From: Hofstenia miamia
Taxonomy: Eukaryota; Xenacoelomorpha; Acoela
NCBI GenBank assembly: GCA_004352715.1
Contig: SCFE01000003.1
Coordinates: forward strand, 2,550,570 to 2,614,569
Reading direction: 5' to 3'
Length of the DNA stretch: 64,000 nt
The notes beneath the pieces are model-generated. The model made no database searches and had not been told where the DNA came from. It saw only the letters and a list, made by a program, of their open reading frames with translations. The position numbers were made by a program, and so were the translations under genes. Positions 12,181-23,511 of this stretch are shown one piece after another; position 1 is the stretch's first letter; each line of letters opens with the position of its first letter.

Positions 12181-13559
12181 GCCGGTCATTCACCCATTTA
12201 ATGATAAACCACGTTCACTGAACTGTAGTGTCAAAGCTCTCTTTGGCTGACCTGGTGGGCGTGGTTTAAAACAAGTATTTAGATTACGAGTGCCAACATT
12301 GTGACGTTGTTCATTATGCGTAGCAAATGTAGTGAAGCATATCTTACGAAAAGCAAACTTTTCACATACAGTGTTTGTAGAGCTCTCAATGCGAACTCCA
12401 AAATGCTTTCAGACATCGGAAAAGCACTTCTTCTTTTGGTCATAATCATCCTTCTTAGACTGCCCTTCTCAATCCCTATTCGATTAAATCTTTTGTGATA
12501 CTAATAAGAGACTTTGCAAAAGCTGGTATACTAAATGTAATGTTTTTGAAAACTATTTAGGTCGCGCACACAGTGACTTAAAGTTCTGAACAATGGGATT
12601 AGGGGAGGGAAGCGCGAAGGTGATGTTTCAAAAATTGGCAAACTAAAGTTAATTCGTTTTAAAATGTGCAACTTCGACGTTTTGAGTTCTTTTTTGCATT
12701 GAAAATCCCAATTGCATGTGCCAGAGCTCTTTTTATCTTGGTTGATCCAAACACTCAACATTGATTTATGCGAAAATGTTTCCTTCTGGCTTTGAAAGTG
12801 AAGTATGTATGTGGTTCATGACTCAAGGCACTTCCGTTACTAACTTGGTAATTAATAAGAATCTTTTGATCTGCGCCGAAACATAAGGAATAGTTATTGC
12901 AAAGTAGTAATATATGTAGTTTCGTACATATCAAAATGTTTTGTTATTTCGAATTTGTCCTTCATTTATTAGCCAAAATATTTAAGTAGTTATTGATAAA
13001 GTGTGTACGAAATTGTCTTGAAACTAGTTATTCGTTATAGTTTGTTTACATTTTTTGTGCAAGTGAATAAAATGGTACATCTCAACAAATTTTAATTGCA
13101 CACCACTACGCGGAGGAAAACTAAATTGATTTTGTTTCAAAATATGTGTTGTGCGATAATTCAACTGGCAAGTTCATGCTTTGCAACAAAGTGAAATGCG
13201 CGATTTAAACAAGACGGCTTAGTCAGCAATAAATCATCGTAGATGGATTTATAGATAAATATGCTTTGGTGTAAAACGTGTTTGAAATAGACACTTTCAA
13301 TTTTTCCATTGAAAAACCGACGTCGGGAATAAAATTTTTGAAAATCCTGGCAAGTTCTTTAAGAGATCAACGACGTAATATGTAATAGTGAAATGTCAGA
13401 AAAAACCTTCCTGACAGAGATTGATCGTAGATGCTTTTCTAGATGATAAATAAACGTCATAATTTATTATTTCATTTTCTCACTAATGTATTAACATACG
13501 CGCGAAATTGAAGATAATATTTCTCAGATTATTAGATGAACCTAATTTCTTCCTATGAG
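12181..13559. other. gene-free stretch
   Basis: Contains a 9-bp inverted pair TAAACCACG / CGTGGTTTA (about 12205 and 12257) and otherwise AT-rich unique-looking DNA. Overlapping short frames near 12300-12760 show no domain. Confidence 0.4.
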
Positions 13560-14710
13560 ATATAGTGTTTGTTGAAAAATGACAGACCAAGAGCTTGACT
13601 GTTGAAACTTTGTACCGAATGGCCGTTACTGTTGAGACTACACCCAATTTTTTCTAGGAATTCATCGATAGATTCATGACGGATTCATTGTCAAAGAATT
13701 CATTGTCTAATATTGGGATCATCTCACATTCTTGCTCATTTCCTTTGTAGTTCTCATACGTGTGAGAAATTTGATGAAGCATTGTTGTCAGTGTTGACGT
13801 CTATTGAAAAGGAGATATCTCTTCGGAAAAAATTGGATGCTTCAAACCCACAATTAAAGGCGTTTTACCGAGGAAAGAAAAGTATAGTTGAATGTGCCGT
13901 CATTGCTCTTTGTAAAGTAATAACACCAGATAAATTAGCTAAATCTTCGTTTTTATCTGATGAATTTGATATACTCGTTGAATCAGAGGGTAAAGTAAAG
14001 TTTTCATCAATGTATCAAGAGAGGAGATTTACCAAGTTCGGTACTACTTGTATAACAAATTACTCGAACAAACGTCTTGTAAGTTATGTATAAATTGTGA
14101 TTTTATATTATGTTCATTTCAATGTATAGCATTTTTTTCTTACAAAATTGGAATGGCTTACCTAAATATGTGTGAATTGTCTTCCAAAAAGACTTAAATG
14201 TGTTACTTCTTACTCTTTATAATGGACTGAAGAATAAAGACCTCAACTGCCTTAGTGATTTTAAGGTTGAGTGAAATCGTATTTCAATCCATGAACCAAC
14301 ATCAGAACAAGGCAAATGTATTTTTTTCAAAAATGTGAGATGCTGCAGAAGGCCTGAAAATCCAAAGAGGCCAAGAATATGGCATCTTTGGAGAAGATTT
14401 TATTGAAAGACCTTCTATTGTTACACATATGGACGATAAAAATCTTCAATTCATACCAGCTCAGAATCTTGATTGTAACATATCCGCAATACAAGCAAAT
14501 ATTCAAACAGACATTTTAATGGAGGAAGTACATGTACACGTGACAATGTCATTCTCCATAAATGTCACACATTAAGAAAATTAAAAGAGACTTGAATAGT
14601 ATTCTCAACAAACAAGAACAGGAATGGTTTTATCAGCAAAAAGAATTGAAGAAAGAGAAGCTTCAAAAGTTAATTAACAAAGTAAGAAATCATGACAGTT
14701 ATATCGACAA
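13560..14710 (+). mobile_element. unclassified transposon ORF, left half (interrupted)
   Basis: The plus-strand frame 13713-14093 (126 codons, open further upstream in part) has ILAHFLCSSH near its start, FYRGKKSIVECAVIALCKV in the middle and QERRFTKFGTT near its end. This 'RGK.S..E.AV.AL.K...P......LSD.FD..... .RRFTK.G' pattern is one I associate with uncharacterised multi-copy transposon proteins of invertebrates. Shorter in-frame pieces with stops follow to about 14705, ending in a Lys/Glu-rich, coiled-coil-like tail. The matching right half resumes at 17195, after an inserted LINE. No catalytic triad was identified. Confidence 0.5.
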
Positions 14711-14779
14711 AGTTTGTTCAAGATAAAATAATATATCCTTTATTCAGATAATATTTTCAATTTCAAGACTGGTTATTAT

Positions 14780-17194
14780 CTGAATAGCGTCAAGAATGAT
14801 ACAAATACCTATATTTACAAAAAATAACAAGACTACAAAATCTGTTCTGTTCAGGCTATGGAAATTAGTTCCGTGTTATTGTATAATCTTTATTGTAAAA
14901 TTTAAATCCTAACCGTGATTTACCCAGAATTAATTTTTCTTTCATCATAAATGCTTTCATTTTTTAAGTTTAATTGCACTCATTATCATTTTCATTTCAT
15001 TTGGTAATCGATTCCAATTGCGAATTCCAACATTAATAAAAGACTGGTGATTGATTTTTTTGCGAAATTTAATGCTAATGTAATGATTAGTTCTTATATT
15101 GCGCTTATGACAAAAGTTTGGAAATTATATTGAATAATAAGGAGGTAATTGATTTGTTATTTTAAAAAATTTAATCAAAATATTACATTACAAGAAATTA
15201 TAGCACAAATTGTTGTAGCCCTCTAACAGCAAAATAAAATGACGTAATCAATTATGTGATAATAAAACATACTTCTTGAAATGAATATTGTCTTTTTTCT
15301 TAAATGCGTTTTTTGGCCTCCAGCATTTAAAAAATCAAATATTGATAAAACTTGCAGATGAATTTAGCTGAGCGTCTATTTTACAAATTGCCGAAAAAAA
15401 TTTGTCTTGATCCTCTTCAATAATCCATAATTTAAGGTATTTCCCTTGTTCACACAACTTAACTCTTAAATTCATTAAATGCAAAATTGACTCAAGAAAT
15501 TCAAATGATACAGATAAGATCTTTACATTATTTTATAGTATTAGCAACAATTAATTAGAATAGATGATGTAATTGAACATCTGGTATTTGACATTTTCAT
15601 GAAATTATATTCAATTGCATCTACTTCATTTTTCCCTTTATAAAATGACATATGGGATAAAATTTGTTGCAAAATTTTGACTCGTGAAGAACAATGGCTA
15701 CGAACAATTTTTTTTTGCATTGCATAGTAAACCACTCGCATTTAAACAATTGATGATGAGCTAGTTAATCTATTAATTTTAAGATGTATAAATTTGTAAA
15801 AAACCTCTTTCACTTACAGTTAAGCATAGTGTATAATCTACGCTGCACTTTCACTAGTTATTTGATGACGTGACATGGCACTGTTCAAATTTCTTGTAAT
15901 GAAAACAAAAAGTTGATTTGGAAAAAGCATGGATGACAAAATGTAATTTCTTGTTTTGGAGGAGTTTTTCTGACAAACATTCAATGCCCAATATTTGTAT
16001 TGTAAGTTTTTTCTACTAATGATTCACTTAAATTTGAACCATGAAATAATTGAATCATATTAGCACAGGGTGAATGTTCAGCTACGTGTGATATTGTTTT
16101 AATACTCATTGCCATGCAATTTAAAATTTCTTTTCCTTGAGGATTCAGGATGCAAAATTCAGTTTTTTCACAGTTGTTTNACCAATTAGAATTGATGATG
16201 TAATTGAACATCTGGTATTTGGCATTTTCATGAAATTAAATTCAATTGCATCTACTTCATTTTTCCCTTTATAAAATGACATATGGGATAAAATTTGTTG
16301 CAAAATTTTGACTCGTGAAGAACAATGGCTACGAACAATTTTTTTTTGCATTGCATAGTAAACCACTCGCATTTAAACAATTGATGATGAGCTAGTTAAT
16401 CTATTAATTTTAAGATGTATAAATTTGTAAAAAACCTCTTTCACTTACAGTTAAGCATAGTGTATAATCTACGCTGCACTTTCACTAGTTATTTGATGAC
16501 GTGACATGGCACTGTTCAAATTTCTTGTAATGAAAACAAAAAGTTGATTTGGAAAAAGCATGGATGACAAAATGTAATTTCTTGTTTTGGAGGAGTTTTT
16601 CTGACAAACATTCAATGCCCAATATTTGTATTGTAAGTTTTTTCTACTAATGATTCACTTAAATTTGAACCATGAAATAATTGAATCATATTAGCACAGG
16701 GTGAATGTTCAGCTACGTGTGATATTGTTTTAATACTCATTGCCATGCAATTTAAAATTTCTTTTCCTTGAGGATTCAGGATGCAAAATTCAGTTTTTTC
16801 ACAGTTGTTTAATTTGTGCATGTTAAAATATTTACTCAATTTTTCACAATTTTATTCTACATCATTTATTGCTGGATTTAAGGATGTATTTTCATTAAAA
16901 ATGACACTTCGTATGTTGCTGCATGTCGTTTACATATATGTTGAAAAGTAGCGGTCGAGGAATGGTACCCTTGCGGTACTCCGTTTTTTATAGATAACCA
17001 ATAAGAGATAATATTATATCATTTGACGCACTGAATTCTGTTGGTTATATAACTAGATATTAATTTTACGCTACTTTCAGAAAATCCTAGCTTTTCTAAT
17101 TTCATATATATAAGATATCATGATTAATAGAGTCAAAAGCTTTTGAAAGATCGCGAAAGGCCACTGCAACAAATTGGATAGATTCAATACAAGT
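14780..17194 (-). mobile_element. LINE retrotransposon (reverse transcriptase), decayed and partly duplicated by assembly
   Basis: On the minus strand, starting at about 17175, the translation shows the reverse-transcriptase blocks VAFRDLSKAFDSINHDIL and, after a break, LSIKNGVPQG and RPLLFNIYVND. This is the core palm of non-LTR RTs; in the intact family the catalytic FxDD follows. Next comes CEKLSKYFNMHKL...CEKTEFCIL, the usual 'W...NKL..N..KTEF' block. The tail at 15120-14957 reads HKRNIRTNHY then FINVGIRNWNRLP, the standard C-terminal 'G...WN.LP' end, with a stop at 14957-14959. Frameshifts abound. The middle, 15553-16179, is repeated at 16184-16810 across a single N. The element sits inside another transposon ORF. 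Confidence 0.75.
15553..16810. repeat. 627-bp direct repeat across a single N (assembly join)
   Basis: 15553-16179 and 16184-16810 are nearly identical, differing at a few bases (for example GATATT-type changes near 15561/16192 and 15591/16222). They abut a single N at 16180. The pattern is what a scaffolder produces when two overlapping contig ends are joined without merging. The few differences are consistent with two haplotypes. It should not be read as a biological tandem duplication. Confidence 0.8.
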
Positions 17195-17223
17195 CATGGG
17201 GAGAACCACTCACTTGTATTGAA
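17183..17223. repeat. 12-bp perfect inverted repeat (hairpin) at LINE/transposon junction
   Basis: TTCAATACAAGT (17183-17194) and ACTTGTATTGAA (17212-17223) are perfect reverse complements with a 17-base loop. They sit where the LINE frame ends and the plus-strand transposon ORF resumes. Confidence 0.7.
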
Positions 17224-17737
17224 AATATGAAATCAGCTATTGCAGGAAAATCGGATGATGATCAAAACAAGATACTGCGTCACGAAATAACATTTTAAAA
17301 ATCGATCCACCCTAGTGATGTTTAGTAAGGAAAAACTTTACTTAATAAATATCCAAGATCTTTCAACGATGATTTATAAATTAGGAAATATATTACCTCA
17401 TGAGACATTCCAAGAAGAAAATGACAATGATATACTTTAACCGACTGAAGAAGATGTTCTCTCTATAATCGAATCAAACCTTTTATTAAAGAAGGTAGAA
17501 ACCCAGACTACTGAAGTCGCAACCAAATTGATTGATATAAATGAGCTATGCGCTGTTTTATGGGATCACAGATTCAATTGGTACTTAGGATATGTTTTGA
17601 GTTTACATAAGCACTTTATCAAAGTCGACAATTTAGAGAGGCTTACGGCTGCTAGCCATTCATCGTGGAGATATCCAAATTTTATTGATGTTCAAGAAGT
17701 GGATTATGATCAGGTTTTACCAAGTAATAAGTGAGTG
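17195..17737 (+). mobile_element. unclassified transposon ORF, right half
   Basis: Plus-strand coding resumes at about 17200 with ENMKSAIAGKSDDDQNKILRHEI. It continues, with stops, to an open piece (17528-17734) ending in CAVLWDHRFNWYLGYVLSL, LERLTAASHSSWRYP and VQEVDYDQVL. This C-terminal 'W..D....WYLG.V.... W..P...D....V....I' layout, with its Tyr/Trp-rich small domain, recurs at the end of uncharacterised transposon proteins in invertebrates. It fits the missing C-terminus of the ORF at 13.6-14.7 kb. The two halves are separated by the LINE. Confidence 0.5.
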
Positions 17738-17907
17738 GGATTACAGTAACATTGATGATTTTAAATTGGTAATAACTAATGCATTGGAATTTTACTTGGT
17801 CTTTCATGTGCATGCTACTCAATAGATTATTATAGCTTATGGTAACTATTATTGCACGTTATATCATCGTTCTTATATTACAACCGAGTTTTTTCTTTGG
17901 GTTTTAT

Positions 17908-18698
17908 CAGGGCCCACTGAATATATATATATATATATATATATATAAGAAAACATTGAAAAAATCTGAGAAAATTATTAAGGGTTCTTAGTGCTCTAAG
18001 TGATTTAAATTATGAATTTATACGACACTGTATTACCCGTCCAAGTGTTTTGAATGACATTAACATTTGCATTTCTGGTTGTCTGACATCTAATGAAAAA
18101 GAAGTCCTTGTATATATAGCTGGTTACATACAAACAAAACTTCCTTAATGTTGTGATTGCAATACTATTTTAGAAAGTACTATTTACCGCGAATGTCCAT
18201 CACTATATACTTACTTTAATATTGTTGATAGAGGTGGTCTTACGACTCCCAGTCAACCATTACTTATTTCTGTCTTTGAAGTTTTTCGGATTTTACTCCC
18301 AAACATTAATACCATTTTGAAAATAGACAAGCAATTTAACTTTGCTAAAAGTGTTCGTATGGCATTGCAAAAACATTGTAAAATACATCCTTTCTTTTGC
18401 CCTCAAAGTGAGCTTCACTGTAAAGATATTATATTTAGAATATCAATTAACATTTGTCTCAACAATTTTCAAAAATCATTTAGGAATGTTACTCGAAAAT
18501 CATTTGTAAAACAGTTTAAGTTTTTTAGTAAATAATTCAGTGTGTTCTTTTTGTTAACATTATAAATGTATTTTAGATGTTATTGTTATTTTATGTTGTT
18601 CATGGTTATTTTTCATGAATTTCATTATTAACACATTAAATTGTTTGGGCCTCTAACTTGCTGCTAATGCCACGGCCGTGTATATTCAGTGGGCCCTG
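17908..18698 (+). mobile_element. P-element/THAP9-type transposon, internally deleted
   Basis: Perfect 18-bp terminal inverted repeats: CAGGGCCCACTGAATATA at 17908-17925 and its reverse complement at 18681-18698. Flanking direct repeats GGTTTTAT (17900-17907) and GGTTTTAT (18698-18705) share one base with the right terminus, giving a 7- or 8-bp target duplication; P elements make 8. Between them is the 3' end of a P-type transposase and a (TA)n tract just inside the left end. At 791 bp it lacks most of the transposase, so it is a non-autonomous deletion derivative. Confidence 0.8.
18002..18535 (+). pseudogene. P-element-type transposase C-terminal fragment
   Basis: The frame reads VLVYIAGYIQTKL, then a TAA stop (about 18146), then CCDCNTIL, YFNIVDRGGLTTPSQPLL, VFEVFRILLPNI and a Lys-rich tail to a stop at 18533-18535. 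The '(A/V)YIAGY...KL....C..C' and 'RGGL..PS' blocks are hallmarks of the C-terminal region of P-element/THAP9 transposases. One in-frame stop and the missing THAP and RNase H-like catalytic parts make it non-functional. Apart from that stop, the 3' coding sequence is well preserved, which suggests fairly recent activity. Confidence 0.75.
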
Positions 18699-18898
18699 GT
18701 TTTATTCATAATGATCTATTACTCACTGAATTCACCCCTATTTCATTTAGAAATGAACTAATTGTAATCCTGGTTAACACTCATGATGAGTATTTGATGG
18801 AAAAGTAAGGGTAGCTTACAAAAAAGGAGCTGGCACACATAATTTTTATTTGAATCAACCGAAACTGAATTATTTTGAGCACACATATTTAGGATCTA

Positions 18899-19280
18899 TT
18901 TAGCTTTCGTTTGCCATGTTTCTAGCACATCAATGATTTTCGACACAGTACTTCCTTCCCCTAATGGGATTGTTATACGCTTAAATTGATCACTGTAATT
19001 CACTACGTGTGTGGTCTTAAGGGGGTGCTACACGGTTAGGCAAAAGACTAATTTAGTCATTTTCAAATTGAGCCATTTCTATTTCATGTGACTAATCGTA
19101 AACCGCAAAAATCATCTTTGAAGTGTGCCACGCAGTTAGTGAAAAAAGTTTTTTTGCTATAGTCAAAAACATTAATCGCCTGGCACCCCCTTTATGCTTT
19201 CTCATTAATTGGAATACAAAGAAATGCTGAAAAGATAGCTTCAATTCGACGCCAATGGGCTTGATCTGACATGATTGATA
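18899..19280 (-). pseudogene. coding-like minus-strand ORF split by a MITE
   Basis: Minus-strand sequence on both sides of the MITE at 19020-19191 forms one open frame of about 69 codons if the MITE and one copy of its TTA duplication are removed. The upstream side reads KPIGVELKLSFQHFF; the downstream side contains FKRITIPLGEGSTVSKIIDV and ends WQTKAK-stop near 18899. I do not recognise the family. It may itself be part of an older transposon. Confidence 0.35.
19020..19191. mobile_element. PIF/Harbinger-type MITE, 172 bp
   Basis: The termini AGGGGGTGC and GCACCCCCT are perfect 9-bp inverted repeats, flanked by TTA on both sides (19017-19019 and 19192-19194). A 3-bp TWA target duplication and G-rich ends are typical of PIF/Harbinger elements. 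There is no coding sequence inside. It interrupts a minus-strand open frame. Confidence 0.7.
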
Positions 19281-21359
19281 TCATAGCCAAATATTAATCA
19301 AGATAGCAGATTTTTTTTTGACTAAATGCCCAAAAAAATTGACAATAAACCTTGGTTCAGCAAATTACGCAGTGCCTTTTTGCCATTACCAGATTTCATT
19401 TATTTTTTGGTTGAGGAGTAAGAGAGGTGCAAAAGTCTCGTGACATAAATTTAGCCCATGGATTCACTCTTGATCAGACGAAACATAGACTTGCATTCTG
19501 AATGCTTGTGTCTCCAAAGTTATCATGCCATTACGTCAGAAAATCCGACCAAGTCCTGGCATGCCCACTATTCTAGCCTGCTGTTTCTTAAGTTAACCTA
19601 ACCCCTTACCCTCTGCCAAACATATGACGCAAAAGCAATTTGATCTTATCAGATATAAATTTGGCCACTTTAGCAGTAGTTCATAAATGGCCTAATCAAA
19701 TATAATGTTGTTTGTTAAATAATTTAGTCATGTATCATTATTGAATGCACATCCAGTGTGAACAGTTTCACGAAGTTCCAGAATTCTTTTATGCATTTAG
19801 ACACAGCCCATTTTTAATGTAGTAATTACAACTCTCCAAAAGCGTGCAAAGATGTATTTCAAAATTCACAAGGGTAATTGCAAAAATTCTTTTAAAAACC
19901 ACATTCAAACTACTTGAGAAGAATTGATGTAGTGTGAAGTACGTCAAAATAAAAAATTTACTGCATTACATGCTTCCTATAGGATGAACATTATCCTATC
20001 ATTTATAAAATTTTCCAAGAAAGCACTCCAACTTTTGGGATGTGCTTGATTATTATGAAAATTTATACTATGTCATTATCCAATTTTATAGTGATGGCTT
20101 CTAGGCAATTGTATATTAATGGTTAGGAATTATGATTCATTTGAACCCGGGTTTGGGATTTTTAACTAGTAAAAGTGTCTGGTTTTATTCCGTCCTTTAA
20201 GGAGGGCATACGCATAGCAACAATTTTATCTACAAAGGACAGTTAGGTTGCAATTTATTGCATTGATATGGCATAATTAGTAACACATTAAGCACCTTTT
20301 CTTGAAAATCATATTTGGCTGATTAGCAATAATTGATTCTAGCAAAATTTTTACAAATATTATTATATGTAATTAATCTTCAGGGGACTTAAGCATATCA
20401 GAAACTCATAAAGTTAAAGATTTCGGTATCCTTGGTAATTTAACTCCTGATTTGTATAACTGAAATTTGAAAATATTAAAATTTGAACATTTTAAAATCA
20501 TAATAATGTTCATTGCCAAAGTCTCCTCTGACGAAGACAGTGAACGAGAATGGGCTAATACAAAATAGCAATTCATTTTTCCATTTTTCTAAACATTTAT
20601 ATAATCAATGATTAATGGATTTACTGAATATTTTGAATTTAGATGTATGCAAAATTGAAGTCCCCATTCTGCATACAACATAAAAATTAATGCTAAAAAT
20701 ATTATTTATTTGAGGTTCCCCATTTTAGTTTGCGTACAGACTAAACATATTAAGTAATTTATTTTCTATTTAATATGTCTGCTCTCTATATACATGAGGA
20801 CTTTGTTAAGCAGAGTTCATCATTATTATTGAAACAAAAATAATATTAAGGAACTCTTAAATATTTTCATGATTTTTTGCTTTTTATAATTAGTAACAAA
20901 TGGAGAAGAATCAAATTAAAACATTTTAATGAGTTTCTTTTTCATAAACGTTGTCGAAGTTTGGTATAAATAAAATAGTGTGAACAATTACGTAGTTTAT
21001 CTTTCAAAAGAGTCTTAGGTTTAGAGAAAATGTGTAAATAAACATAGGTATGTCAATCCCGGCATACTAAAATTCCATGATTGTGCCAGAAATTCCGGGA
21101 ACGAGACACTGGATTATTTTGCCATAATCCCGACATACCCTGGGATTGGAATATCGTCAGTTTATCTAACATATTAATATTTCTACTATTTTGGATTAAA
21201 TATTGATTGGATGTACTAGAAGGTAATCAAGTACTTATTGAAAATAAAATCTCTTAAAGTGGTTTAGTGGACTTATCAACAAAAGAAAATAAATTTATTC
21301 AACAGAGAACTAATTTGTGAATAACATAACCCATTAATAGGCATGCAGTGTTCTGTTCT

Positions 21360-21360
<1 letters not shown>
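19195..21360. other. gene-free stretch
   Basis: AT-rich DNA with no gene I can support. Near 21055-21170 there are related segments (TATGTCAATCCCGGCATAC and, inverted, CGACATACCCTGGGATTGG) that may be the decayed ends of a small inverted-repeat element. Confidence 0.4.
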
Positions 21361-21397
<37 letters not shown>

Positions 21398-21712
21398 CGT
21401 TGGATACAAAATGTTAAAATATCTACAAGGTGCTGGATACAAAAAAAATTATACGGGCGCAGGATACTATGGCGAGAACGCTGAATAGGGATCCAAAAAA
21501 TTGTTTTTGAAAAAACCTGAAACTCATACATAAGAAATTAGACCCCTATTCCAAATGCGTAATGTAAAAATTTTTTTGGATAAAATGAATTATTCTGGCT
21601 TTCGATCAAAAAAGGCACTGGATGCTAGGAAAAATCGGAAAATGCGGGCAGTGAATACAAATCCCATAGTATATATATATATATATATAAATAAATATAT
21701 ATATAAATATAT
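21361..21712. repeat. (TA)n tracts and decayed GGATAC repeats
   Basis: (TA)n lies at about 21364-21392 and 21669-21712. Between them a loosely periodic motif (CGTTGGATAC, GTGCTGGATAC, GCGCAGGATAC, GCACTGGATGC, GGCAGTGAATAC) recurs at irregular spacing, perhaps a decayed tandem repeat. Confidence 0.4.
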
Positions 21713-21981
21713 ACATTAAGATTGTGTAATTAGGAATTTCGTCAAATCTCTAAAATTTCAGTGAATTTGTGAAATGGCTATTTCACTTAAAAACTTCATA
21801 AAACAACTAAGTTTTGGGGGGGGGGGGTTGAGTTTGGGTTGGGTTTAATATTTTTCCAATATATACATGAAATATTTTGGGCTTTTTAAGTTTTTTTGAA
21901 AATGGGTAGTGAAAAACCCAATTTACAAAATTACTGAAATTTTGGGGTTTTTCGAAATTCCTAATTTCACTATATTTCTGT

Positions 21982-22024
<43 letters not shown>

Positions 22025-22509
22025 TATGCAAAATATGTATACATATATTTTATATTTTCTAAAAAATTACTATCAAATTAAATGAATTTCAATTTAATGA
22101 GAGACATTTTTTGAAAAATTGTGAAAAAATCATTTTTCCCCGAAATTTTTTGTTTAAAAAAATTTAAAAAATTTTTAAAAAGCTTTGGGGAAAAGAGATG
22201 ATGAAAAACAAATTTTTTGAAAGTGCTTTAAAGTTTTTTTTTAAAAGTTTTTATTTGCTATGAAAAAAATTTAGAAAATATGGGTAAATTTGCAGCTTTT
22301 TTAGCGAAAAATATGGGTATATTTTTTTCAAAAAAGTTTCGGGATATATTTTCAAAATTTGATTTAAAATTTTTTTAAATGTAGTTTTTGAAAAGTAAAA
22401 AGTAAAATTCACATTTTTGAAAATTTGAGGGAACAAAAAATAAAACGAAATCCCTTTTACTTTTCTTTGAAAATTTTAAAAAAAACATCAAAAGTGATTT
22501 ATGATATAC

Positions 22510-22624
22510 CCGTGTCAAAAGGAAATCGCAGTTTTTAAAGGTGGGTTTTTCAGATGCATCAAACTCTTTCATGTCTATGCTTTTCCGATCAGTGGGTTAC
22601 GGGAGAGAAAGGAAATGGGGGTAT
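22510..22624 (-). pseudogene. spoiled duplicate of PDZRN-like exon 6
   Basis: Positional counterpart (offset 7898) of the intact exon at 30408-30522, same 115-base length. The frame is altered at many codons by run-extension substitutions. Because the whole block carries the same artefact, I take this as a sequencing or assembly copy rather than a second exon. Confidence 0.75.
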
Positions 22625-23270
22625 CTAAACACATTTTTTTTTAAAAAATACTATACTATTTGTATTTCTAAAATGGGTTTTGTACAAATCAAAATCGTTT
22701 GCTTTTTTATGGGTCCCATAGTCATTTTATTTCACATATACCCTGTATATAAAAATATATATATATATATATAGACATGCACAAAGTTTTTGGGTATAAA
22801 ATTTCACAAAAAATCTTTTAAAAAAAAAATTTAAAAAATTGGGGGTTTAGATTTTTTTTTTTTTGATTTCAAAATTTTTTTGCTTTAAAACAAATTAGGG
22901 TTTATGGGTTAACCTAGGTTTTGGACATTTTTTTCCCCCCCTGACTAGTCATATTTAAAATATATATATATATAAATTAAAACAAAATGCTTTATATGTT
23001 TTTTGATATTTTTTTCAAATTTGAGTCAAAAGTAAATTTGGGCGCTTTAAAAAATCATTTCAATTTCCACCCAAATGTCACTCATCTATTTTTTATACCC
23101 TTTTAAAATTTAAACTTTTTCGGGTTTTAAAGTTTTTTACTTTTTTATTTGTTTTTTAAACGCAAAAACAAAATTTCAGCAAACCAAAGTTTGATTAACT
23201 TTTTAACCGGTAATTGTTTTAAATATTTTTCATTTTACAGATTTTTTAAAATATATCCCGCAGTCATACT

Positions 23271-23511
23271 CAGTGGGGTACCCCAGGGGGGGGGGGACGT
23301 CCCCCCTCAGGGTTTTAAAAATTACTTTTATAGTTTAAACAAAAAAAATTTAGTAAAAATTAAAAAAATTTAAAAACAATTGTCGTGAAAAGCCCTTTTT
23401 TGAAACTATTTTTTTTAAAATTTTTAAAAAATTTTGCGGGAATTTGCTTTTTGGCACTAAATTTATGGGGACAAAAATTTTTCCCCTTTGAAAAACCCGC
23501 ATAAACCCCCG
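23271..23511 (+). mobile_element. artefactual copy of the hAT-type MITE
   Basis: Counterpart of the MITE at 31169-31409, with the same 241-base length and degraded by the same substitution rule. Not an independent insertion. Confidence 0.7.

Noticed and set aside
22541-22774. Paralogous open frame to 30439-30672
   Set aside because: Both lie antisense to a minus-strand exon, and the first lies in the corrupted assembly copy, so neither is a gene.
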